From: Kribbella solani
GTDB lineage: Bacteria; Actinomycetota; Actinomycetes; Propionibacteriales; Kribbellaceae
Length of the DNA: 64,000 bases
Direction of reading: 5' to 3'
Assembly (NCBI RefSeq): GCF_014205295.1
Contig: NZ_JACHNF010000001.1
Coordinates: 4,030,001-4,094,000, forward strand
In this document: positions 52,276 through 60,992 of the stretch, in pieces
Numbering within the stretch: position 1 is the stretch's first letter
Layout: each line of letters opens with the position of its first letter
Program-made: the position numbers and the translations under genes
Notes under the pieces: model-generated
Databases searched by the model: none
The model's input: the letters and a program-made list of their open reading frames with translations, nothing else
Told to the model about the DNA's origin: nothing

Positions 52276-55200
52276 CTAGCCCTGGTTGGCGATCAGGGCC
52301 CGGACCAGGCGCAGGCCGACCGAGAGGTGGGCCAGCTCCGGGCCTTCGATCTCGACGATCTCCTCCAGCATCGACGCGGCCCGGGACAGCACCGCGGCGT
52401 TCTGGTCCTGCCAGGTGATCACCCGGTCCTCGGGCTCGGCCGAGGCGTCGGTGGTGGCGAGCACCTGCCGGGTCAGCCGCGAGTGCACGGCGTGCAGGTC
52501 GTCGCGCAGCGCCGCGCGGGCCATCGTCTGCCAGCGGTCGGTCCGCGGCAGGCCGATGATCCGCTCCAGGAAGCGGCCGAGCTGCAGCCGCTCACCGAGC
52601 GCGAAGTGCACCTTGGCGACCTCAAGGATGTCGATGTCGTCCCGGGACGCGGTCTCGACGATGCCGAGCCCGGCGTACGTCGGCGGCAGCACGGCGATCC
52701 GGGTCGCGAAATCGTCCGCGACGCCCTTCTGCACCAGGCTTTCCCGGCGCTGCTCGAACAGCGCCAGCTCGCGGCCGCGCAGCACCTCCGGCAGCGCCGT
52801 GGTCAGCTTCGCGATGCCCGGACCGAAGAACTCGATCAGCTCCTCGATGTCGACCGGTGGGCGCCGGTTGCTGACCAGCCACCGGGTCGCGCGCTCGACG
52901 AGCGTCCGGGTCTCCAGCCGCATGTGCGTCTGGGTCTCGGCATCGACGACGTTGTCCAGGTCGGCGTTCGCGGCCAGCAGCTCCGGCTGGGAGAAGATCC
53001 GCGAAGCGGCCAGGTTGGCCCGGACGACGTCCTCGACCGTACCGCCGGTCTCCAGCGAGAGCCGGTGGTACGCGGTCACGCCGGACGTGTTCACGAACTC
53101 GTTCACCACCTGCGTGGTGATGATCTCCCGGCGCAGCTGGTGGCTCTGGATCTGGTCGGCGAACCGCTCGTGGATCGCCTTCGGGAAGTAGCTGGCCAGC
53201 TTGTGCTTCAGGAACGGATCGTCCGGCAGCGAGGTCTTGAGCAGCTCGGCTTCCATCACGATCTTGGTGTACGCGATCAGCACCGACAGCTCCGGTGACG
53301 TCAGCCCACGGCCCTCGGCCTTGCGCCGCTTGAACTCCGGGATGCTCGGCAGGAACTCCAGCTGCCGGTCGAGCAGCCCCTGCCGTTCGAGCCGCCGGAC
53401 CCAGTCCTGGTGTACGTGCATCAGCGCCGGCGCCTGGGCGGTCGCGTTCGCGAGGGCGATGTTCTGCCGGTAGTTGCTCTTGAGTACCAGCGCGCCGACC
53501 TCGTCAGTCATCGACGCGATGATGTCGTTGCGCTGCTTCTCGGTCAGGTCGCCGTCGGCCACCACCTTGTCCAGCAGGATCTTGATGTTCACCTCGTGGT
53601 CGGAGGTGTCCACGCCGGCCACGTTGTCGATGAAGTCGGTGTTGATCCGGCCGCCCGCCGCCGCGTACTCGATCCGGCCGAGCTGGGTGCAGCCGAGGTT
53701 GCCGCCCTCGCCGACCGCGCGGGCGCGCAGCTCGGAGCCGTTCACCCGGATCGCGTCGTTGGCCTTGTCGCCGACATCGGCGTTCGACTCGCTGCTCGAC
53801 TTCACGTACGTGCCGATGCCGCCGTTCCAGAACAGGTCGACCGGCGCCTTCAGGATCGCGTTCATCAACTCGGCCGGGGTCAGTTTCGCGGCGGTGCCTT
53901 CGATGCCGAGTACCGCCCGGACCTCCGCGGAGATCGGGATCGCCTTCTCGGTTCGCGAGTACACGCCGCCGCCCGAGGAGATCAGCGCGCTGTCGTAGTC
54001 CGCCCACGAGGACCGGGGCAGCTCGAACAGCCGCCGCCGCTCGGCGAACGAGGTGGCGGCGTCCGGCGCCGGGTCCAGGAAGATGTGCCGGTGGTCGAAC
54101 GCCGCGACCAGCCGGATGTGCTCGGACAGCAGCATGCCGTTGCCGAACACGTCACCGGACATGTCGCCGACGCCGACCACGGTGAAGTCCTCGTGCTGGC
54201 AGTCGTGACCCATCTCGCGGAAGTGCCGCTTGACCGACTCCCAGGCGCCGCGGGCGGTGATACCCATCGCCTTGTGGTCGTACCCGACCGACCCGCCGGA
54301 GGCGAACGCGTCGCCGAGCCAGAAGCCGTACTCCTTCGCGACCCCGTTCGCGAGGTCCGAGAAGGTCGCGGTGCCCTTGTCCGCGGCAACCACCAGGTAC
54401 GCGTCATCGCCGTCGTAGCGGACCACGTCCCGCGGCGGAACGATGTCACCGGCAACGATGTTGTCGGTGATGTCCAGCAGCCCGGAGATGAATGTCTTGT
54501 AGGACGCGATCCCCTCGGCCAGCCAGGCGTCCCGATCGGCGGCCGGGTCGGGCAGTTGCTTGGCGTAGAAGCCGCCCTTCGCGCCGACCGGCACGATCAC
54601 CGAGTTCTTCACCATCTGCGCCTTGACCAGGCCGAGCACCTCGGTGCGGAAGTCCTCGCGCCGGTCCGACCAGCGCAGACCGCCGCGGGCGACCGCGCCG
54701 AACCGCAGGTGCACACCTTCGACCCGCGGCGAGTACACGAAGATCTCGTACGCCGGGCGCGGCTGCGGCAGGTCCGGAATGGCCTTCGGCTCCAGCTTCA
54801 GCGACAGGTACGACCGGGGCTGACCGTCCGGACCGGGCTGAAAGTAGTTGGTCCGCAGCGTCGCCTTCATCACGGTCAGGTACGACCGGAGGATCCTGTC
54901 CTCGTCCAGGCTCTGCACGGTGTCCAGCGCGGCCAGGATCTCCTTCTCCAGCTGATCCGTCAGCGCGGTCCGGTCCGTGTCGTCGACCCGGCCGCGAGCC
55001 GGGTCGAAGCTGGCCTCGAAGAGCCGCACCAGCAGACTGGCCACGTCCACGTGGTTCAGGAACGTGTTCTCGATGTAGTCCTGGCTGAACGGTGTACCGC
55101 CCTGGCGCATGTAGCGCTGGTAGGCGCGCAGAATCGACACCTGTCGCCAGCTGAGGCTGCCGCGCAGTACCAGCGCGTTCAGCTTGTCGGACTCGGCCCT

Positions 55201-57138
55201 GCCCTGCCAGACCGCCTGGAACGTGTCGGAGAACAGCGCGCGCAGTTCCTCGCGCTCCTCGGTGTCCTCCGGTGCCTTCAGCCCGAAGTCGTAGATGTAC
55301 GACATGGTGCCGTCGTCGCAGCGGATCTCGTACGGGCGCTCGTCGATGACCTCGACGCCCATAGCGGTCAGATGCGGCAGCACCTGGGACAGCGACAGCG
55401 GCGACCCGGTGCGGTACACCTTGAACCGCCGCTCACCCTCCCACTCTTCCTCGATCGGGCTGTACAAGGACATGGCCAGACCGTCGTCCGCCGGCAGGCC
55501 CTCCAGTACATGGACGTCGTTGACTGCCACACGGGCGTCGAAGTCCTCTTTGTACGCCTCCGGGAACGCATCGGCGTATCGACGGGACAGCTTGGTCACC
55601 GCGACGTCGCCGCCTTGCGCATGCAACGCCACAGTGAAGTCATCCGCCCAGGCGCGAGTGGCGTCGACCACCTGCTGCTCCAGCAGCTCAGTGTCGTACT
55701 CGCCGACTGTTTCGCCCTGTTTCATCCGGACGACGAAGTGCACGCGCGCAAGTACGGACTCGGTCACGTACGCGGCGTACGTCACCGACTCTGCGCCGAT
55801 GGCGTCCTTCAGGATCTGCTGCATGCGCAGACGGACCGCAGTGGTGTACCGATCACGTGGCAGGTACACCAGACAGGACAGGTACCGGTTGTAGACGTCA
55901 CGTCGTACGAACAGCTTGACCGCGCGGCGCTCCTGCAGGTGCAGCACCGACTGCACGATCGGCAGCAGGTCCTCCACCGGCGCCTGCAGCAGCTCGTCAC
56001 GCGGGTAGGTCTCCAGTACGTCCAGGAGGCCCTTGCCGCTGTGGCTGTTCGGGTCGAAGCCGGTCTGGCGGAACAGCTCCAGTGCCTTCCGGCGCAGCAC
56101 CGGCACCTGCATGACGCTCTCGGTGTACGCGGTCGACGACAGCAGACCGATGAACCGGCACTCGCGGACCGGGTCGCCGTTCTCGTCGAACTGCTTGATC
56201 CCGACATAGTCCAGGTACGTGGACCGGTGCACGGTCGAGCGGGAGTTCGCCTTGGTCAGGATCAGCAGCTTCTGCTCCTGCGCCTTGGCGCTCACCTCCG
56301 GCGGCAGCTTGCCGGAGCCCGGCTTCGGATCCGGCCGGAGGATGCCCAGGCCGGTGCCGGGGCGGCCGCGCAGGATGCCCTGCGCGCCCTCCATGGTGAA
56401 GTCGTACTCGCGGTAGCCGAGGAAGGTGAAGTGCTCGTCGGCGAGCCATTCGAGCAGCTCACGGGCCTCCTCGACCTCGCTCTCGGCGACCGGCAGCTCG
56501 GCCGCGTCCAGGCCGGCCGCGATGCTGACCGCCTTCTCGTGCATCTTCGGCCAGTCCTCGACCGCCTCGCGGACGTCGTTCAGGACCTTGAGCAGGTCGT
56601 GCTCGAGGGCGCGGTGCTCGGCGACGTCCGCGATCCGCTCGATCTCCAGGTGCATCCAGCTCTCGCGGACCAGATCGTGCTCGTCCGCGGTCTCGCTGTC
56701 GTCCAGGACGTCCTGGAGCGTGCCGGCCATGTCCCGCCGGACCACGAACTGGGGGTGGATCAGCAGTTGCAGCTCAAGGTTGCGGTCGGTGATCACCATC
56801 GCCGCGCTGTCCACCAGGAACGGCATGTCGTCGACGACGATCTCGACCACGGTCCGCCCGTTCGCGGACCAGCCGTACTCCTCCGGCGTCGGAGTGAAAA
56901 CGTGCACTTTCGCCGTACCCTGCGGGCGGGTCGTCGCGGACTTGTAATGGTGCCGCGCGGCGCCCAGGCAGTCGTTCGGCTGCCGCTCGGCGACGTCCTC
57001 CGCGGCGACGTGCCGGTAGTACTGCTCCAGGAAGGTCCTCAGCCTGACCGGGTCGACCACTTTGTCGTGCCCATGAGTTCCCGTGGCCACCGCTTTGGCG
57101 ATCACATCGGCCTTCAGAACGTCCAGCTTGCTCTGCAT
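52276..57138 (-). CDS. gdh: NAD-specific glutamate dehydrogenase, 180-kDa class
   Basis: 1620 residues, the standard size of the L_180 class found in actinobacteria and proteobacteria. Oxidative deamination of glutamate to 2-oxoglutarate. Long N-terminal regulatory region with ACT-like parts, then the catalytic core around residues 815-850 (VARGGLRWSDRREDFRTEVL, AQMVKNSVIVPVGAKGG with the catalytic Lys). The Rossmann part follows, then a C-terminal helical domain. ATG 57138, monocistronic. The 122 bp before the hairpin element should hold its promoter. Confidence 0.95.
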   Translation of the reverse strand: MQSKLDVLKADVIAKAVATGTHGHDKVVDPVRLRTFLEQYYRHVAAEDVAERQPNDCLGAARHHYKSATTRPQGTAKVHVFTPTPEEYGWSANGRTVVEIVVDDMPFLVDSAAMVITDRNLELQLLIHPQFVVRRDMAGTLQDVLDDSETADEHDLVRESWMHLEIERIADVAEHRALEHDLLKVLNDVREAVEDWPKMHEKAVSIAAGLDAAELPVAESEVEEARELLEWLADEHFTFLGYREYDFTMEGAQGILRGRPGTGLGILRPDPKPGSGKLPPEVSAKAQEQKLLILTKANSRSTVHRSTYLDYVGIKQFDENGDPVRECRFIGLLSSTAYTESVMQVPVLRRKALELFRQTGFDPNSHSGKGLLDVLETYPRDELLQAPVEDLLPIVQSVLHLQERRAVKLFVRRDVYNRYLSCLVYLPRDRYTTAVRLRMQQILKDAIGAESVTYAAYVTESVLARVHFVVRMKQGETVGEYDTELLEQQVVDATRAWADDFTVALHAQGGDVAVTKLSRRYADAFPEAYKEDFDARVAVNDVHVLEGLPADDGLAMSLYSPIEEEWEGERRFKVYRTGSPLSLSQVLPHLTAMGVEVIDERPYEIRCDDGTMSYIYDFGLKAPEDTEEREELRALFSDTFQAVWQGRAESDKLNALVLRGSLSWRQVSILRAYQRYMRQGGTPFSQDYIENTFLNHVDVASLLVRLFEASFDPARGRVDDTDRTALTDQLEKEILAALDTVQSLDEDRILRSYLTVMKATLRTNYFQPGPDGQPRSYLSLKLEPKAIPDLPQPRPAYEIFVYSPRVEGVHLRFGAVARGGLRWSDRREDFRTEVLGLVKAQMVKNSVIVPVGAKGGFYAKQLPDPAADRDAWLAEGIASYKTFISGLLDITDNIVAGDIVPPRDVVRYDGDDAYLVVAADKGTATFSDLANGVAKEYGFWLGDAFASGGSVGYDHKAMGITARGAWESVKRHFREMGHDCQHEDFTVVGVGDMSGDVFGNGMLLSEHIRLVAAFDHRHIFLDPAPDAATSFAERRRLFELPRSSWADYDSALISSGGGVYSRTEKAIPISAEVRAVLGIEGTAAKLTPAELMNAILKAPVDLFWNGGIGTYVKSSSESNADVGDKANDAIRVNGSELRARAVGEGGNLGCTQLGRIEYAAAGGRINTDFIDNVAGVDTSDHEVNIKILLDKVVADGDLTEKQRNDIIASMTDEVGALVLKSNYRQNIALANATAQAPALMHVHQDWVRRLERQGLLDRQLEFLPSIPEFKRRKAEGRGLTSPELSVLIAYTKIVMEAELLKTSLPDDPFLKHKLASYFPKAIHERFADQIQSHQLRREIITTQVVNEFVNTSGVTAYHRLSLETGGTVEDVVRANLAASRIFSQPELLAANADLDNVVDAETQTHMRLETRTLVERATRWLVSNRRPPVDIEELIEFFGPGIAKLTTALPEVLRGRELALFEQRRESLVQKGVADDFATRIAVLPPTYAGLGIVETASRDDIDILEVAKVHFALGERLQLGRFLERIIGLPRTDRWQTMARAALRDDLHAVHSRLTRQVLATTDASAEPEDRVITWQDQNAAVLSRAASMLEEIVEIEGPELAHLSVGLRLVRALIANQG

Positions 57139-57260
57139 TCCTCACCGTCTCCACACGTGACATTCGGCGTCGCTCCCGCCGGACCGCACGACATTGTGCG
57201 GTCACTCAGAGATTAGTCCACCATCGTCACTGGTGTGGTGCGGGGACGGGACTGTCACTA

Positions 57261-57424
57261 GGACGTGTCTGATGGTTCCGCGCCGTAGCGAGCAGGTGCT
57301 CGGTGCGGTAGCTCGGCGTGCGGGAGGGGAGGCCTCGATGTGGTTTCATCGTTGCCTTTCCTCCCGTGCGGCGAGATGCCGTGCCGAGTGCCGCGCAGTA
57401 GGTGCGGAACCATCAGACACGTCC
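57261..57424. repeat. Long-hairpin element, copy B (164 bp)
   Basis: Terminal arms 57261-57284 and 57401-57424 pair over 24 bp with one G-T pair. Interior blocks are identical to copy A (CGCCGTAGCGAGCAGGTGCT, CGTGCCGAGTGCCGCGCAGT). Outer and apical stems differ from copy A but by paired changes. The right arm contains the last three codons and the stop of the ferredoxin gene. The left end is 123 nt before gdh. See copy A at 9456-9621. Confidence 0.85.
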
Positions 57425-57619
57425 TTGACTGGTGAGACGGAGTGCAAGGGCTGGGCAGGCGAGGACTGCGCGGCGTGCGTCCGGGAGTTCACCTGGGGTA
57501 ATCTCGTCGGCGCGGAGGAGAGGGAAGCCCCACTCGTCCATGGCGATGTCCTCGGGTAGCAGGCCGGCGCACAGGCCGTGGCCGTCGCACCGGGTCCAGT
57601 CGATCTCCAGCTTGCTCAC
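57413..57619 (-). CDS. Small 3Fe-4S-type ferredoxin
   Basis: 68 residues from GTG 57619 (AGGAGG at 6 nt), overlapping the upstream stop (GTGA). Cysteines in RCDGHGLCAGL and LACPALAL give three ligands, as in the 3Fe-4S ferredoxins of actinobacteria. Last gene of a five-gene redox operon and the probable electron carrier of it. Its stop lies inside the arm of the hairpin element. Confidence 0.88.
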   Translation of the reverse strand: MSKLEIDWTRCDGHGLCAGLLPEDIAMDEWGFPLLRADEITPGELPDARRAVLACPALALRLTSQGRV

Positions 57620-58818
57620 CAGGCACCTCCTAGTACCCCTCGCACCGGTCGGCCGCAGCCTGTTCCGGACAGGTGGCTGTGTACGTCGTCGCCGAACACC
57701 TCCAGCGCTGACGCCAGGAACCGCGCCGACCCGTCCGGGTGTGCACACGCACCGCGCCCCGGAATCAGACCGAGATGCCGCTGGGCGTCATGCCAGCCCT
57801 GCGGGTCACCAGCGGTCAGCCTGGTGAAGTCATCGACCAGTGCGGCCAGTCCGAACACACAGGGACCGCACTGGCCGGCTGACTCACTCGACAGCCACTG
57901 AACGACCCTGGTGACCTCACCGAGCGGGCAGGTACTCGATCCGAGCGGCAGCACGATGCCGGCTGACACATCTGGTCGCTGGAGCGTCACGCCGTCTGTC
58001 TGTGGCAGCCAGCGGCCGTGGTAGCCGCCTAGTAGGACAGGACCGGGTTCTGCCTCGACGTACTGGAGGACCGTGTTCAGCGGGATACCGGTCGGTGTCT
58101 CGATCACTCCGGGGCGCTGTACTGCTCCGGCGACGGTCAGGAGCTGCGTACCTGGCTCGGTGCTCACTCCGGTACTGCTGAAACCACGCGACCCGAGCCG
58201 GGCGAGTACTGCCAACTGGGCGAACGTCTCCACGTTGGACAGGAAGGTCGGTCGTCTGTGGTAGCCCTTCCTTGTTGGCAAGACCCTCCGCCCGGGTGGT
58301 ACGGCCTGGGTGCCTTCCAGTGCATTCAGCACCGCACGGGCCTCCCCTGCGACAAAGCGGCCCGGTGTGTCTCGTACCTCGATCGCCAGGTCGTCATGAC
58401 GCTCCATCAAGGCTTCTCGTACTTTGGTGGCCGCCTCGTGGTCGTGTACGGCGATGAGTACATGTGGCGCCTGGAGCGCATGTGCGAGACCGACAGCACC
58501 GTCCAGTACGAGGTGCGGCGACTGTGCGAGTAGTAGGCGATCTTTGCGGCTCAGCGGTTCGCTCTCGGAACCGTTGACGACCACTGCCTCCACTCCGCGC
58601 CGTGGGAGGTCCTTCAGCTTCAGTGCGACCGGAAAGGCGGCACCACCACGTCCTCTGAGACCTACAGCTTCAGCCAGTGAGGTGTAGTCGTCGCGGGTTA
58701 GCTGCGGCTGCGGACCGTGTGTCTGTAGATGGCTGTGCAGATCGTTCAGTGGCCCGTGGTCAAGTCCAGCGAGCAGTCTGGCCACACCGATCACCCTGGT
58801 TGCTTCGAGCGTTCTCAT
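57616..58818 (-). CDS. NuoF-like NADH-binding flavoprotein with incomplete FeS motif
   Basis: 400 residues from ATG 58818 (GGAGGG at 4 nt). FMN/NADH-binding GLRGRGGAAFPVALKL (residues 54-69), SLBB-like middle (AGAVQRPGVIETPTG), and a C-terminal cluster region. NuoF has SCGxCxPC...C for a 4Fe-4S; here it reads SAGQCGPC (Ala314, Cys317, Cys320) with Cys358 later, so one ligand is Ala. Probably takes electrons from NAD(P)H or another donor for the neighbouring ferredoxin and cytochrome. Overlaps the next upstream gene by 4 nt. Confidence 0.88.
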   Translation of the reverse strand: MRTLEATRVIGVARLLAGLDHGPLNDLHSHLQTHGPQPQLTRDDYTSLAEAVGLRGRGGAAFPVALKLKDLPRRGVEAVVVNGSESEPLSRKDRLLLAQSPHLVLDGAVGLAHALQAPHVLIAVHDHEAATKVREALMERHDDLAIEVRDTPGRFVAGEARAVLNALEGTQAVPPGRRVLPTRKGYHRRPTFLSNVETFAQLAVLARLGSRGFSSTGVSTEPGTQLLTVAGAVQRPGVIETPTGIPLNTVLQYVEAEPGPVLLGGYHGRWLPQTDGVTLQRPDVSAGIVLPLGSSTCPLGEVTRVVQWLSSESAGQCGPCVFGLAALVDDFTRLTAGDPQGWHDAQRHLGLIPGRGACAHPDGSARFLASALEVFGDDVHSHLSGTGCGRPVRGVLGGAW

Positions 58819-59363
58819 TGGGCCCTCCAAGCACGGGAGATCGGCGTTGCGTTGAGGCGGTACGCGCCTGCTAGAGCCACTGCGACCAGACAGGTCAGAG
58901 TGATGGCGAGCATCCACGGCGTACTGCGGTCAGTACCTGCCAGCAGTGCGTGGCCGATGGACAGCAGCCAGCCAACTGAGGCGGCGATGTGCAGCTTGCG
59001 CCAGTACTTGGCGAACTGCGCCGAGACCGCAAGGCGGCCGCGGGACGCTCCGACCAGAGAGGCGAGCACCAGGCTGTACAGGGCTAGTACGCCCACGGCC
59101 ATGGCGAACGGGCGGTAGCCGGAACCGAACGGCCAGACCAGCACGGTCGGACTGATGCTGACGTAGCTGTCTGCTATCACTGCGATCACGTGGGTGGTCA
59201 GCAAGACCAGTCCGGTTACTGCAGCCGACCTGTGCACGTACTGGAGCCAGAAACGCCGCTCCGGTTTGCGGATGCGCGGCATCAGCATGCCTAGTACCGC
59301 CGACAGGGTGAACATGACCATCGTGACCACACCGGCGGCACGGGCCAAGTACCAGAGTGTCAT
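58815..59363 (-). CDS. Ferric-reductase-like transmembrane heme protein
   Basis: 182 residues, six TM helices, no flavin or NAD domain. Histidine pairs in QYVHRSAAVTGLVLLTTHV and KLHIAASVGWLLSIGHALL are placed to bind one or two hemes b, as in the FRD/MsrQ-like membrane domain. It sits between ApbE and the NuoF-like gene with overlaps on both sides, so it likely moves electrons across the membrane for this system. Confidence 0.87.
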   Translation of the reverse strand: MTLWYLARAAGVVTMVMFTLSAVLGMLMPRIRKPERRFWLQYVHRSAAVTGLVLLTTHVIAVIADSYVSISPTVLVWPFGSGYRPFAMAVGVLALYSLVLASLVGASRGRLAVSAQFAKYWRKLHIAASVGWLLSIGHALLAGTDRSTPWMLAITLTCLVAVALAGAYRLNATPISRAWRAQ

Positions 59364-60403
59364 CAGGCGGCCCTGCTCGCCGCCGGCCAGCCGGACAGCT
59401 CGGTGACCTCACCGTCCGCACCGATCAACCGCGCCGGGTGGCTGGCCAGCTTCAACCGTCCGAGTGCCGCGTCACTAGTCGCAACAAGCGCGGTGCTGAA
59501 GGTGTTGGCGCGCACTGCCGTTGGTGCCCACACCGACGCGGTTCGGTACGCCCCTTCCGCCGGGCGCCCCGTACGCGGATCGATGACGTGATGGGCGTAC
59601 CCGTCCGCCGTGCGCCACCGCCGCACCGTACGCGTCGAAGTGGCAAGACCGCCGTGAGTGAGAGTCACCAACACACCCGGCCCACCGGACCGCTCGGCGA
59701 CAGTCACCACCCAGGGCTCCTTCGGCGCACCAGCGGCCCGCAGGTCCCCACCGATCTCAACCAGCACGGCGCAGCCGTACCGCTTGCTCAACAGATTGGC
59801 CGCCCGATCGGCAGTCCACGCTTTGGCAGTCGCCCCCAGGTCAAGCGCACACCCCTTGGGCACCCCGAGCAACGCCAACTTCCGATTGAGCCGCACCTCC
59901 CGCCAGCCGGCAACCCCACCGACGCCCGGCGATCCCCCACGCACACCACCCACCACCGCCTGTCGGTGCGCCCCACCCAGCTCCGCCGACTGTGGGTGCG
60001 TTCCACCCACCATCTGCTCCCCCGGCGCTCCAGACGCTTCGAGTGGTGGTTGCGGTTCGTGAAGGGGCGGCGGGAAGCGGCGGCGTACTGCTTCGATGTC
60101 GACGTCATACCCAGCCGCGATCACCGCTGGACCGACAGTCGGGTCAACTGCCCCACCACTCACCCGCGCCGCGACCAAGCTGACGTCAACCAGATCCACC
60201 AGCAACCGCGATACCGGCACCAGCGCCCCAGCCCGGCGGTTCACAACCGACAGCTCAGAATCCACCCGAAACCGGCTGGCAGCCTTGTCGACCCGATCCA
60301 TCAGCCCCTTGAGCTCACCGCAAGCCGCACCCAGTACGGCCGGGTCCTCCACGGTCAGCCGCACCGCGCAACTCCACGCGCTCCAAGCCCGCGACGCGCT
60401 CAT
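59363..60403 (-). CDS. apbE: FAD:protein FMN transferase (ApbE family)
   Basis: 346 residues. Attaches FMN covalently to Thr of target flavoproteins outside the membrane. ApbE landmarks: LGATAKAWTADRAA, LVEIGGDLRAAG, HHVIDPRTGRPA. Between the first and second halves (about residues 112-167) there is an unusual Pro/Gly-rich insertion. No clear signal peptide. Overlaps the Ser/Gly-rich gene by 4 nt. No target protein with an obvious flavinylation motif was found in the window. Confidence 0.92.
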   Translation of the reverse strand: MSASRAWSAWSCAVRLTVEDPAVLGAACGELKGLMDRVDKAASRFRVDSELSVVNRRAGALVPVSRLLVDLVDVSLVAARVSGGAVDPTVGPAVIAAGYDVDIEAVRRRFPPPLHEPQPPLEASGAPGEQMVGGTHPQSAELGGAHRQAVVGGVRGGSPGVGGVAGWREVRLNRKLALLGVPKGCALDLGATAKAWTADRAANLLSKRYGCAVLVEIGGDLRAAGAPKEPWVVTVAERSGGPGVLVTLTHGGLATSTRTVRRWRTADGYAHHVIDPRTGRPAEGAYRTASVWAPTAVRANTFSTALVATSDAALGRLKLASHPARLIGADGEVTELSGWPAASRAA

Positions 60404-60756
60404 GACCCATGACTCCCACCCTGAGAGCTGGACCCCGAGGCCGCCGACCCAAGCCCGCTACTGCTCGAACTACTCCCACCCGAACTAGTTCCATTGGAAC
60501 TAGTCCCACCCGAACTACTGCTCCCGCTCGAACTACCCGAGCTACCGGAGCTCCCGGAACCGCTGGACCCCGAATCGTCCGAGCTCGTCGCGGTCCCCGA
60601 GCCGGCACTCGAGTGCTTCGCCGAGACAACCGCGACAGACACCCCCGTCGCCCCGACCCCAAGCACCGCGGTGGCAACGGCGGCCACCGACGCCCGTCGT
60701 ACCCACCCCCGCCGCCGCCCGAACCCTGACTCGCCGTTCCCACCTGTACTCACCAT
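60400..60756 (-). CDS. Ser/Gly-rich membrane-anchored protein
   Basis: 118 residues: basic cytoplasmic start, one TM helix (ASVAAVATAVLGVGATGVSV), then about 70 residues almost entirely Ser and Gly. First gene of the redox operon. In related operons the same position is occupied by an FMN-binding-domain protein with a signal/anchor and a Ser-rich linker (family knowledge); this one ends in the linker, so the domain is absent or lost. Confidence 0.75.
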   Translation of the reverse strand: MVSTGGNGESGFGRRRGWVRRASVAAVATAVLGVGATGVSVAVVSAKHSSAGSGTATSSDDSGSSGSGSSGSSGSSSGSSSSGGTSSNGTSSGGSSSSSSGLGSAASGSSSQGGSHGS

Positions 60757-60992
60757 GCAACGAGGCTCGCCCGATCGCCCTCAGCCCCACTCCAAGAAAC
60801 CCTCAAGCCACCATCAAGTTCTCCTGAACACTCCCTGAAAGCACCCCTCAGAATCCGCCCCGAATCTCAGCAACCGCCCGCTCAGCGCACCCGCAGGCAA
60901 CAACCCCGGGACCGGCGCCGAGGCGGGACGCCGGATGCCGGGTGGGTTGCCTGGCGCCGGTTCGGCTTGTGCCGGCGCTTTCCGTCGCGGGG

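Noticed and set aside
53410..57216. Very long open frame antisense to the glutamate dehydrogenase gene (over 1200 codons)
   Set aside because: It mirrors the codon bias of the real gene on the other strand, with Arg/Val/Gln-rich nonsense composition and no domain; a typical high-GC shadow.
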